Shown piece after piece: positions 1 through 8,500 of a stretch of DNA of 64,000 bases (within the stretch, counting starts at the first letter, position 1; every line of letters starts with the position of its first letter). The stretch is from the NCBI RefSeq assembly GCF_902859595.1, contig NZ_CADIJQ010000003.1, positions 310,001 to 374,000 on the forward strand. Direction: 5' to 3'. Origin of the DNA: Achromobacter kerstersii (GTDB lineage: Bacteria > Pseudomonadota > Gammaproteobacteria > Burkholderiales > Burkholderiaceae_B). The notes below the pieces were generated by a model. It did not search any database and had not been told where the DNA came from. It saw nothing but the letters and a program-made list of their open reading frames with translations. Made by a program: the position numbers and the translations under genes.

Positions 1-194
1 GTGTGTTCCGCCAAGCCACGGTCTACAAGGGCCGCAGCCGCGACACGGCGTGGTTTTCGATCATCGACACCGAATGGCCCGCGCTGCGCGCCGCCTACCA
101 ACGCTGGCTGAGCCCCGAGAATTTCGATGCCGAAGGCAATCAGCGCGTGGGTCTGGCTGAACTGGCCGCCCAGGAAAAGGCCGCGTGCGCCTGA
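1..194 (+). CDS. GNAT family N-acetyltransferase, C-terminal part (5' end outside window)
   Basis: This is the last 63 or so residues of a RimJ/RimL-type acetyltransferase. The frame is open from the window's first base, so the start lies upstream. The motif YKGRSRDTAWFSI, then EWP and a W-L-x-P-x-N-F-D stretch, is the usual end of this GNAT subgroup: the final beta strand after the acetyl-CoA site, where the 'RDT-x-WFS' segment is very conserved. The acetyl-CoA binding core itself is not visible. The stop codon overlaps the next gene by 10 bases, so the two are probably co-transcribed and translationally coupled. The substrate (ribosomal protein N-terminus, small amine or antibiotic) cannot be told from this part. 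Confidence 0.75.
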   Translation, partial: VFRQATVYKGRSRDTAWFSIIDTEWPALRAAYQRWLSPENFDAEGNQRVGLAELAAQEKAACA

Positions 195-1075
195 TCCCGG
201 TTGCGCTCGCCCTGTTCTGGGGGCTGAACTGGCCGGCGGTGAAGATCATCCTGTCGATCTTCCCGCCGTTTACGTTGCGGCTGCTGGGCCTGGGCAGTGG
301 CGCCGTGCTGCTGTTGTTGCTGGCGGGCGCGAAGCGGGTGGCCTTGTTGCCACCCCGCGCGTCGTGGCCCGGCATCATCGTGGGCGGCGTGCTTGCCGTG
401 GCGGTGTTCAACCTGGCGGTGGCCTGGGCGCAGCTCAGCACCAGCACGTCGCGCGCGGCGGTGCTGACGTTCACCATGCCCATGATGTCGGCGCTGCTGG
501 CCTGGGCCGTGCTGGGCGAACGCCTGGACCGGCGGCGCGCGCTGGCGTTGCTGCTGGGCGCGATGGGCGTGGCGATTCTGGCGTGGCCGGTGTTGCAGGC
601 GGTCTTCGGTGAACATGACCCGGCAGCCGCCAAGGGGCTGGTGTTTCCGCTGGTGGCGGCATTTGGCTGGGCGGCTGGCACCGTCTATCTGAAGCGCTGG
701 CCGGTGGCGGGCAACCGCATCGTCATCACGGCATGGCAATTGGTTGTGGGCGCCACCTGCGCGCTTGCGGGCATGCTGATCGCGGGCGAATCGTTTCCCA
801 CGCAGGGCTGGAATGGACGGGTCGTGGCGGCGCTGGCGTTCCACATCATCTTGGGAACGGCGGTGGCGTATTGGCTGTGGTTCGTGCTGAGCGAACGCGT
901 CAGCGCGACGGTTGCCGCGTTGACGACGCTGATGGTGCCCGTGGTGGGCGTGCTGGGCGCGATGGCCTTGGTTGGCGACCGGCCCGGCGCAGCGGATTGG
1001 TGGGGATTTGCGCTGGTGTTGGCCGGCGCGGCGTTGATTGTGTTGAACCTTGGGGCGGTGCAAAAACGCGCCTGA
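185..1075 (+). CDS. EamA/DMT family transporter
   Basis: Inner-membrane exporter of the drug/metabolite transporter superfamily, 296 residues, the normal length for two EamA repeats. About ten hydrophobic helices run through the protein. The first repeat has the typical WGLNWPAVK start (residues 12-20) and the TFTMPMMSALLAW/GERLDRRR end; the second starts near AAFGWAAGTVYLK. The GTG start at 185 lies inside the preceding acetyltransferase gene, which suggests translational coupling. The substrate is unknown; relatives export amino acids or metabolites. Short direct repeats that share the cctga of its own stop region follow the gene. Confidence 0.85.
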   Translation: MRLIPVALALFWGLNWPAVKIILSIFPPFTLRLLGLGSGAVLLLLLAGAKRVALLPPRASWPGIIVGGVLAVAVFNLAVAWAQLSTSTSRAAVLTFTMPMMSALLAWAVLGERLDRRRALALLLGAMGVAILAWPVLQAVFGEHDPAAAKGLVFPLVAAFGWAAGTVYLKRWPVAGNRIVITAWQLVVGATCALAGMLIAGESFPTQGWNGRVVAALAFHIILGTAVAYWLWFVLSERVSATVAALTTLMVPVVGVLGAMALVGDRPGAADWWGFALVLAGAALIVLNLGAVQKRA

Positions 1076-1200
1076 GGTGGGTTTGACCCGGGTCCGCTGC
1101 GGGCCTGACGCGGCGGTTGCCTCTGGCCTGAAGCGGCGGTTGCCTCGGGTCTGAAGCGGGCCTGCCTCGGGTCTGAAGGGGATGTCCCTCGGGCCTGAAG
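1071..1200. repeat. degenerate 22-23 bp tandem repeat after a stop codon
   Basis: Copies of a 22-23 base unit built on 'cctgaagcgg...gcctcggg' start at 1104, 1127, 1150, 1172 and 1194. The core 'gcctga' is also present at the stop codon of the EamA gene (TGA at 1073-1075). The stretch is non-coding between two convergent genes. The last two units merge into the hairpin at 1180-1218. Confidence 0.75.
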
Positions 1201-1218
1201 CAAGCCCGAGGGATATCC
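1180..1218. terminator. hairpin between convergent genes, probable bidirectional terminator
   Basis: A 15-bp inverted repeat (1180-1194 with 1204-1218, one G-T wobble) encloses a 9-base loop. It sits between the ends of two convergent EamA genes, where a shared terminator is expected. There is no clear T-run, so intrinsic termination is an inference from position and stem stability. Confidence 0.55.
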
Positions 1219-1221
1219 ACT

Positions 1222-2184
1222 TCACCGCCTGCGCAGCTTCTCGCGCAGCAAGCCCGCGCCGCTGACCAGTGTGATCCCCGCCAGCACCATGACCGCGCCC
1301 AGCACGAAATGGCGGTCCAGCGGTTCGTCCAGAATCAGCACGCCAAAGCTCACGCCAAACAACGGTGTCATGAACGACAGGATCGACAGGCGCGACGCCA
1401 GATACCGGCGCAGCAGCCAGAACCACGCCAGATAGCTCGACAGCGCCACTACCACCGACTGAAACGCCACGCTGAGCACGGCGGCCTGCGTGTAGCGGAT
1501 GCCGTGCTGGCCCGTGAAGGCCGCGTAGGCCAGCAGGACGACCGAGGCCACGGCCATTTGATAGAACAAGGTCTTCGACGGCGCGGCTTCCGACAGCGAG
1601 GTCTTGCGGATGGCGACCGTGGTTGCGCCCCACAGTAAACCCGCCGCCAAGCCCATCGCGTCGCCCAGCAGCATGTTGATGCCGCCCGCCACAGTGCCGC
1701 CCGCCGCATCACTGCCTCCGCCCAGGAACGCCACCCCAATCCCTCCGAACGCCACGGCCACGCCCAGCCATTGCAACGGCTGCATGCGCTCTTCGGGCAG
1801 CAGCCAATGCAGCCCCAGCGCGGCGAAGATGGGCGCGGTGTACAAGAACACCGACATATGCGAGGCCGTCGTGTACAGCAACCCCTGCGCCACAAACAGG
1901 AATTCGCCCGCGAACAGCAGGCCCACGATCAGGCCGGGCAGGGCAGTGCCGTCGCGGAACGCGCGTCCGCCTTCCGCGCGGCCCACCACCACCGCCAGCA
2001 CCAGCGCCGCGAACGTCGAACGCAGGCCAATCTGCATGATCGGCGCGATGTCGCCCGCGACGAGCTTGATGGCGATCTGTTGAAAGCCCCAGCACACGCA
2101 CAGCGCCAGCATGCCGGCGGTGGCCAGCGTGTCCAGCGGCAGACGCAGCGGTTTGGAGGAGGGGGCTGAGAGCGGCGCGCTCAC
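1222..2184 (-). CDS. EamA/DMT family transporter
   Basis: Second drug/metabolite transporter of the window, 320 residues from the GTG at 2184. The frame stays open further upstream, but this GTG overlaps the TGA of the thioredoxin-like gene (GTGA), and the sequence after it (VSAPLSAPSSKPLRLPLD, then the first helix) has a normal EamA start. The first repeat shows CWGFQQIAIKL and the second GLLWGATTVAIRK. About ten membrane helices are apparent. It is probably translated together with the upstream thioredoxin-like gene. Substrate unknown; no specificity signal was recognised. Confidence 0.85.
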   Translation of the reverse strand: MSAPLSAPSSKPLRLPLDTLATAGMLALCVCWGFQQIAIKLVAGDIAPIMQIGLRSTFAALVLAVVVGRAEGGRAFRDGTALPGLIVGLLFAGEFLFVAQGLLYTTASHMSVFLYTAPIFAALGLHWLLPEERMQPLQWLGVAVAFGGIGVAFLGGGSDAAGGTVAGGINMLLGDAMGLAAGLLWGATTVAIRKTSLSEAAPSKTLFYQMAVASVVLLAYAAFTGQHGIRYTQAAVLSVAFQSVVVALSSYLAWFWLLRRYLASRLSILSFMTPLFGVSFGVLILDEPLDRHFVLGAVMVLAGITLVSGAGLLREKLRRR

Positions 2185-2516
2185 GGCAGTTCGGCGGGGT
2201 AGCTGTCCAGCGCCAGGCCGATCTGCTGCCGAAGATCCCATTCGGCAAGCGTCGATTGCACCGGACCAAAGAAAGCGCCATCGCGCGTGACGAACATGGC
2301 GGGCAGGTGGAAGACTTCGTAGCGTTCCACCAGGCCGCGGTTGTCGCCCGCATCCACCCAGCAAACCCGTTCCACGGGTAATTCCAGCGCAGGCAATTGC
2401 TCACGCGCGATGCGGCAGGTGCCGCAGGTGCGGCTGTGAAAGACCAGCAGCGTCAGGCCGGGGGCATCCAGCAGGAAGCGGTCGGCGGTGCTGTCGTTGA
2501 GTTCTATCTGTTCCAT
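2181..2516 (-). CDS. thioredoxin-fold protein with CGTC motif
   Basis: A small cytoplasmic thioredoxin-family protein of 111 residues. A Cys-Gly-Thr-Cys redox motif lies at residues 31-34, preceded by the beta strand LTLLVFHS. The cis-proline loop is visible as HLPAMFV. There is no signal peptide, so it should act in the cytosol. The ATG at 2516 was chosen over an upstream TTG at 2525; neither has a strong ribosome binding site. It overlaps the downstream EamA gene by 4 bases. CGTC differs from the CGPC of classical thioredoxin, so the redox potential and partner may differ. The function is a general disulfide exchange role, not specified further by the context. Confidence 0.8.
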   Translation of the reverse strand: MEQIELNDSTADRFLLDAPGLTLLVFHSRTCGTCRIAREQLPALELPVERVCWVDAGDNRGLVERYEVFHLPAMFVTRDGAFFGPVQSTLAEWDLRQQIGLALDSYPAELP

Positions 2517-2672
2517 GGGCGGCAAGAATACGTGCGGTGGGCGCCGGGCGAACCCGGCGCAAGGCGTCCATTATGGCAGCGCACCGCCTGCCGCCCGGCG
2601 ATAACCGCAGCGGCGGCAGGGGTCTGCCGATATCGGGGCTGCCGAAGCCGGTCTGCCAGCAACAAGCCGGCC

Positions 2673-3947
2673 TCAGTTGCCGCGCAGCACGCGGTCAAGC
2701 TCCAGCACCGATTGATACAGCACGCGCGTGCCGTCCAGCAACTGCGCCGGTTCAATCCACTCTTCCGGGCAATGGCTGCGGCCATTCAGACACGGGATGA
2801 AGATCATGCCGATGGGGCCGGTGGGCGCCATGTAGACGGCGTCGTGGCCCGCGCCGCTGGGCAGGCGCATGGACGCGTAACCCAACTGGTCGGCGGCGGC
2901 CTTCACCGCGTCCATCACCAGGGGCGAACAGTCGGTGGGCTGGGCGCGGCTCAGCTGCGAGAAGTGGGCCGTCAGGCGCAGCGCCTTCAGGTCGTCGGCC
3001 ACGCCCGCCATCAGCGTTTCGGGAAAGGCGTCCAGCACGGCATTGCTGTCGCTGCGCATTTCAAGCGTCAGCTCGACACGGCCCGGCACCGCGTTGGCGG
3101 CGTTGGGCGTCATCGACAAACGGCCCACCGTGGCCACCACGTAATGCGGATTGCCGCTGGCCGCGCTGGCCTGGCGGCTGGCGGCATCAATAATGCGCGC
3201 CGCGCCCACCAGCGCGTCGCGCCGGATATCCATGGGCGTGGTGCCCGCGTGGTCGGGCTGGCCTTCCACCACAATTAGCACGCGGCGAATGCCGACGATG
3301 TTGGTGACCACACCAATCGGCAGCCCACGGCTTTCCAGCACGGGGCCTTGTTCGATATGCAGTTCAACGAACGCGGCCGTGTCGCCCGCGCGGCGCAGCG
3401 GCGCACTCAGCGCGGCCGGGTCGCCGCCGATGCGGGCGATGCCTTCGGCCAGCGTTTCACCTTCCGGGTTGCGGGCGGCCAGCATGTCGGCCGAGAGCTG
3501 GCCGCACAGCGCGCGGCTGCCCACGCACGAGATCCCGTAGTCGCTGGGCTCCTCAGAAAGGAAGTCGATGACTTCAAACGGATGGTCCAGTTCGATGCCG
3601 TGTTCCTGCATCGTGTGCGCAACTTCAATACCCGCCAGCACGCCGATGATGCCGTCAAAACGGCCGCCTGCCATGACGGTGTCGCAGTGCGAGCCGGTGG
3701 CGATGGGTTTGCCGCCCGGGTTGCGGCCGGCGCGCGTGCCGACCAGATTGCCGCCCGCATCCAGGCGCGTGGTCAGGCCCGCCGCTTCAAACTCGCTGCG
3801 CAGCCAGGCACGCGCGTCGTTGAACAGCGGCGAAAACGCGCGGCGCGTCCAGGGGACGTCGGGCAGGGTGAAGCGGGACAGGGTTTCAACGCGGGCCCAG
3901 AGGCGTTCGGCATTGAGAGGGGGAAAAGCGGGGGAGGGGTGCGGCAT
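2673..3947 (-). CDS. M20 family Zn-dependent hydrolase (hydantoinase/carbamoylase type)
   Basis: Amidohydrolase of 424 residues, in the family that holds N-carbamoyl-L-amino-acid hydrolase, allantoate amidohydrolase and beta-ureidopropionase. The metal ligands of the family can be followed: GSHCDTV (His), GGRFDG (Asp), FLSEEPSDYG (Glu), ELHIEQGP (His) and GAGHDAVYMAP (His). The dimerisation-domain motif GQPDHAGTTPM is present. An AGGA ribosome binding site lies seven bases before the ATG. It likely hydrolyses an N-carbamoyl or ureido compound to amino acid, CO2 and ammonia, but no hydantoinase or purine genes are next to it, so the exact substrate stays open. Confidence 0.85.
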   Translation of the reverse strand: MPHPSPAFPPLNAERLWARVETLSRFTLPDVPWTRRAFSPLFNDARAWLRSEFEAAGLTTRLDAGGNLVGTRAGRNPGGKPIATGSHCDTVMAGGRFDGIIGVLAGIEVAHTMQEHGIELDHPFEVIDFLSEEPSDYGISCVGSRALCGQLSADMLAARNPEGETLAEGIARIGGDPAALSAPLRRAGDTAAFVELHIEQGPVLESRGLPIGVVTNIVGIRRVLIVVEGQPDHAGTTPMDIRRDALVGAARIIDAASRQASAASGNPHYVVATVGRLSMTPNAANAVPGRVELTLEMRSDSNAVLDAFPETLMAGVADDLKALRLTAHFSQLSRAQPTDCSPLVMDAVKAAADQLGYASMRLPSGAGHDAVYMAPTGPIGMIFIPCLNGRSHCPEEWIEPAQLLDGTRVLYQSVLELDRVLRGN

Positions 3948-4095
3948 GAGAATTCCTGAACGATGCGCCAGGGATTATGTCATGACGAACTTCCGGTCTG
4001 GGCTGCGTTGCGGACGTCACGGTATCCCGCGTGCAAATGGGGCATGACGTCACGCTGACGCAAGGCGCTGGCGTCATCGTTCACGTCTGCTCGAT

Positions 4096-4272
4096 TCAGC
4101 GCATGATGCCGCTGCTGGACATCAATGCCAACTGCCTACTGCTGATCTTGCCTTCCTCCAACTGTCGAACGGCCTCAATCTTGAACTCTCGGCTGTGGTG
4201 CTGGCGCTTGGCATCGCTCGGCTTGGCTTCGGGTTTGGATTTGGGTTTGGATTTGGATTTGGATTTATCCAT
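4096..4272 (-). pseudogene. truncated IS transposase OrfA (HTH N-terminus only)
   Basis: A 58-codon frame on the minus strand, MDKSKSKSKPKSKPEAKP followed by HSREFKIEAVRQLEEGKISS, matches the start of IS3-type OrfA proteins: a lysine/serine-rich leader and then the first helix of the helix-turn-helix. It has a good ribosome binding site (AAGGAGG, 4279-4285). The frame ends at a TGA shortly after helix 1, so the rest of OrfA and all of OrfB are missing. The KS/KP repeat (4231-4266) is a 6-base repeat. This is the 5' end of an insertion sequence left after a deletion; no matching second end was found. Confidence 0.6.
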
Positions 4273-4372
4273 GGGACACCTCCTTCAAATATTGTCTACG
4301 TCTTAGGGTGTCCGGAAAACCCGGGTTCGCTCAGACTGAAATATCATAGATAGCTCATCCGAGGAAACCGAC

Positions 4373-4849
4373 ATGACATCGCAACAACGCTTCCTGGATC
4401 ATCTCGCCGCTCATGGCTGGACGGTGCTGCGGACCACGCCCACCTCGACGCCAGCGGGCGCGCCGGGCGAGGCGTACGGCTATGACGCTTTCTTGGCGAC
4501 ATTCACCGAATTGCACAACGCAAACCAGACACGCTGGTTCCTGAGCGCAGCCGACCATGACTGCACGGCGGACAGCGCCTTTCCCTGGCACACCCTGCGC
4601 GATATCAGCCTGGAGGCCGCGCTGGACGACGCCGGCCGGCAGGCGGTCCTGGACTTCTGGCAACAGCACACGCCGATCTACATGAGCGTTGCCGGCGATT
4701 ACGAATTCCTGGCGATAGAACGCGACTCGGGCCGCATCGTGCACGGCATCGAGCCGGAATTCGAGGACACGCGCGACGTCGCCCCGAATCTCGCGGCCCT
4801 GTTCGAAGACATGATTGCGGGCCGCGCCATGGCGGCGCTACTGACGTAA
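4373..4849 (+). CDS. SUKH (SMI1/KNR4)-like protein
   Basis: A 158-residue cytoplasmic protein with a good ribosome binding site (GAGGAAACCGAC-ATG). The C-terminal part (PIYMSVAGDYEFLAIERDSG, then a run ending in APNLAALFEDMI) follows the pattern of SUKH/SMI1-KNR4 proteins, where a hydrophobic 'GDYEFLAI' strand and a final 'FxDMI' helix are typical. Many SUKH proteins are immunity proteins for polymorphic toxins or contact-dependent inhibition systems, or general housekeeping proteins. No toxin gene is seen beside it, although the large autotransporter begins about 700 bases downstream. Family assignment is by eye and moderate. Confidence 0.55.
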   Translation: MTSQQRFLDHLAAHGWTVLRTTPTSTPAGAPGEAYGYDAFLATFTELHNANQTRWFLSAADHDCTADSAFPWHTLRDISLEAALDDAGRQAVLDFWQQHTPIYMSVAGDYEFLAIERDSGRIVHGIEPEFEDTRDVAPNLAALFEDMIAGRAMAALLT

Positions 4850-5540
4850 CGTCGTATGCAACAGCCTACGCAGCCCCATATGCCGCCCGATCTCAAGGCG
4901 TATACCCACGACGATATTCCGGCTCAGGAAACTGGGTTGGACTGTGCAACCGCCGACGTCTTCCGGCCCGTTGCTGCCGTTCAAACTCCGTCGAGAAAAC
5001 GCTGATTCGTAGCGGATGATCCTGCGGCATGTCACTTGACGCGCTACTTCTTCGCGAGAAACGCCGCCACTAAGGCGTTTGCGTGACCGTGACCAATCTG
5101 GTGCTGTCCCCAACGCCTACGCGGCCATTGGCGCGTCACGGGTTCGTGCATCCCGTTGATTGGCTGGCTGCCCAGTGCCGCACCCCCCCGAATCTCCACA
5201 TGGGTGGGATTTGTTCTATTGATGGCGCCTACGACTTTAGTCTGATGCGGGTCTCGCCAGATGCTGGTCCAATCGGCCCCTATTTCTTTTGAATGTCCCC
5301 TAGGCATCCACGGCTTGCCATCCATCTTCGGTGGCCTGTGGGGTGGCGCTTGGCGGGGCAGTCAAAGAAGCATCTAGGCATTTATTGCCAGGTCGACCAT
5401 AAGATCTATTCGAAGAGTGGCCCCCGGTTTGGAAACACGGCTTACCTATAGGCATCGCGTGTCACACCACCGTGTGAGCATTCGCGACGTATGAGCGACC
5501 TGCAATTGATTTACGCCGGCTACACAAGGACGGAATCGAC
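4850..5540. other. gene-poor decayed region upstream of the autotransporter
   Basis: Nearly 700 bases with no convincing complete gene. Open frames here are short, lack ribosome binding sites and have poor codon use compared with the neighbours. Base composition is less GC-rich than around it. On the minus strand a short tail reminiscent of a DUF4287 protein is seen (5044-5106). Just before the autotransporter there is an imperfect cacac/gtgtg hairpin at 5464-5476. The promoter of the autotransporter should lie at the right end of this stretch, but no clear -35/-10 pair was found. Confidence 0.5.
5044..5106 (-). pseudogene. possible C-terminal remnant of a DUF4287-type protein
   Basis: The minus-strand peptide IGHGHANALVAAFLAKK followed by a stop resembles the end of DUF4287 proteins, whose last helix carries a G-H-G-H-A-N-A signature. 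Upstream of this peptide the frame no longer looks like that family, so only the last 20 or so codons remain. This is a weak call based on one short motif. Confidence 0.25.
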
Positions 5541-8500
5541 ATGACGGATCGCCAGTTTCCCACAGTGCTGACTGCACTCAGCGCCGCTATTGCAGGCGCG
5601 TTGCTCTCGGCCACGGCGTCGGGCCAGACGACGCTGCCCTGCTCAGGTAGCACTGCACTCAATTGCCAGGTGTCTGGGACCTATTCCCAAGAGATATTCG
5701 TCCATCCCACGGGAAATAATTCGCCGGTGCCCACGATGACAGTTGGCGCGACGGCCGACATTACCGTTTCGGTGCAGGCGTCCACCACGGCGGCGCTGAA
5801 GATCTTGTCGTTCGGTGATAACGGCAATACCAGCGGCACGCTGACCGGTGGCGATACGCAAGGTTTAACCGTTACCAACAGCGGCAATCTGACGCTTCAA
5901 GGTAGCTCGACCGCCATCAGCGGGGACTTCTATGGCCTGTTTGCCCAGATGCTGGGCGGCAACGGCGTGAGCAGCAATGATGGACATGATGGGGGCAATG
6001 GCGGCGTGGCAGGCCGGTCGCCGGCACAGATTTTGTCGCTGACCAATAGCGGCGCGATCACCATGACGATGCCAAGCGTGAGCGTCACCCAAGGCGCAGC
6101 CTTATCTGCACTGTCCGAAGGCGGTGTGGGTGGCGAGACGTCGGAAGGCAGCGGGGGCGCAGGCGGTCAGTCTATGGGTGTCACGTTGGTCAACACGGGC
6201 GGCATCAATGTCACGCTGACGGGGACCGGTAGTTACGCAGGGATTCAGGCCGTCAGCAAAGGGGGCTCTGGGGCGTCCAATAGCGAGGGCAACGGCCTGG
6301 AAGGTGGCGGTGGGGGCGCCGTGTCCGTGATTAATTCCGGCGCGGTCGCACTGAATTGGAATTGGAATAGCGGCAGTGACAGCGGCTCCACGCTATACGG
6401 CATACAGGCTCAGGCGCAATCGGGCGATGGCGGCACCGCAAGCCTGGACGGCAATGGCGGCAACGCGGGGCAGGGCGCCGCGCAATTGATGAGCGCGTCG
6501 ATGACGTTGAATGCGGGTGGAAACGTCAAGGTGACCCAAACGGGCGCGCCGCCCGGCGCGGGGGCGGGAGCCGCAGTCATCATCAAGGGCGGAAAAGGGG
6601 GGGATGCCCCCTCCAATCACGATGACGTGATTGGCGGCAACGGCGGCGATGCCGGTCAGATTCAGTCTGGCAAACCCGTGTCATCCGCGTCGGCGCAATT
6701 TACGGACACCGATGCAAGCGTGACCACATCCGGCGACAAGGTGTCGGCGATTGTGGTCACCACGACAGGCGGTAACGGTGGCGGCAATTTCAGCACGGGA
6801 AGCTTCCACGACTTGAACGGCGGACGCGGCGGCATCGCAGGCGATGGCAGCATCTTGGTCTCTGCATTGACGACTGCCATCACCTTCTCGACTGACGGCT
6901 CAACGGCGCCTGGCGTCGTCGCCTTGCTGCAGGGTGGGGCAGGAGCCGCTGGCGGTTTTTACGGCGGTGACATTGCGGGCCTGGGTTCCAGCAATGCGGG
7001 TAATGGCGGCGCTGGCGGCAATGCCGGGCAAATCAATATTGCGCTGAACGGGCAGTCCCAACTGCCGATTACCGTCAAGACAACCGGTAGTGACTCGGCG
7101 GGCGTGTATGCGTTCACGGGCGGCGGCAAGGGCGCGGATGGCGGCGCGTTGTCGGGCACGATCGGCGGCGGGGCGGGCGGCATCGGAGGCGCGGGCGGCC
7201 GCAGTGGTGACGTGAACGTGACCTTGGCGTCGACGGTGCTTACCACGCTGGGTGACAACTCCCCCGGCGTGGTGGCCCAAAGCATCGGTGCCAGCGGGGG
7301 AACAGGCGGCACCGCCTCTCAAACAGTGGCCAATGGCGCGCCGGGGGGCGCGGGCGGATCGTCCGGCAACGTCAGCGTGTCGATCGATGGCGCCTCCAGC
7401 ATCACGACGCAAGGAGTTGACGCGATTGGCATATTGGCGCAGAGCGCCAGTGGAGGCGGAGGTAATGGCGGGGGCAGCGATGGCGAATTGGGCGGAACCG
7501 GGGGGGCGGGGGGCGCGGGCGGCAACACCGGGGCGGTCACCGTCAGCAATAACGGTGTCATCACGACGTCGGGCAACACCGCACGCGGCATTCTTGCGCA
7601 ATCGCTCTCCGGATCAGGCGGAGCGGGCGCCGATGGATACGGTGTCTTCTATAGCGGCGCGGGAACGGGCGGATCAAGCGGCGAAGTGGGTACCGTCAAC
7701 ATCACCAACATTGGCACGATCTCGACCGCGGGCAGTAATGCGCAAGGCATTCTGGCGCAATCGGTTGCGGGCGGGGGCGGTGCGGGCGGTCAGGCGGGCG
7801 GGCTGATTTGGTCGGTTGGCGGCAACTCGACAACCAACCCGTTTACGGCCAATGGCAACTTGGTTTCGGTGAACGGTTCATCGGGCAGCATTACGACCAC
7901 GGGCACCGCCGGCATCGGCATTTTGGGGCAGTCCATTGGCGGGGGCGGCGGTGACGGCGGCGGCTCGACTGGCATCGTCAGCATCGGGGGAACAGGCGGT
8001 CTGGGCGGCGCGGGCGGGGTGGCCTCTGCCAACCTCAGCAGCGTCAAAATCGCCACGAGTGGTGACGGCGCGCACGGCATCGTCATGCAGTCGGTGGGCG
8101 GCGGCGGCGGGAATGCCGGCAACGCCGGCAGCACGGGGCTGTTTGTATCGGTGGCCTTGGGCGGGACGGCGGGCGACGGTGGAGCCGGCGGCAATACGTC
8201 GGCCAATCTGACCAATACCACTATCAGCGCATCGGGAACCAAAGCCGCCGGGTTAATCGCGCAGTCTGTCGGTGGCGGGGGCGGCACGGGCGGGCAGGCA
8301 TTTGCGAGTTCGGTCGGCATGGGATTTTCCGCTTCTGTCGCACTAGGCGGCACAGGCGGATCAGGGGGGAATGGCGCCCCGGTCTCATCGCAAATGATTG
8401 GGGGAACCATCGCCACCGGCCAAAATCCGCTATTGATATTTGGCGCTGGCGCGTGCGGCGGATCTTGCGCCCCGATTGCCTACAACACACTGCCGGTTGA

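Noticed and set aside
1071-1220. Possible CRISPR-like array after the first EamA gene
   Set aside because: Units are 22-23 bases with no distinct spacers and strong decay; it is a simple tandem repeat.
140-1633. A 497-codon minus-strand frame across the first EamA gene
   Set aside because: Antisense to a clear gene and made of Arg/Gln/His/Pro-rich low-complexity sequence.
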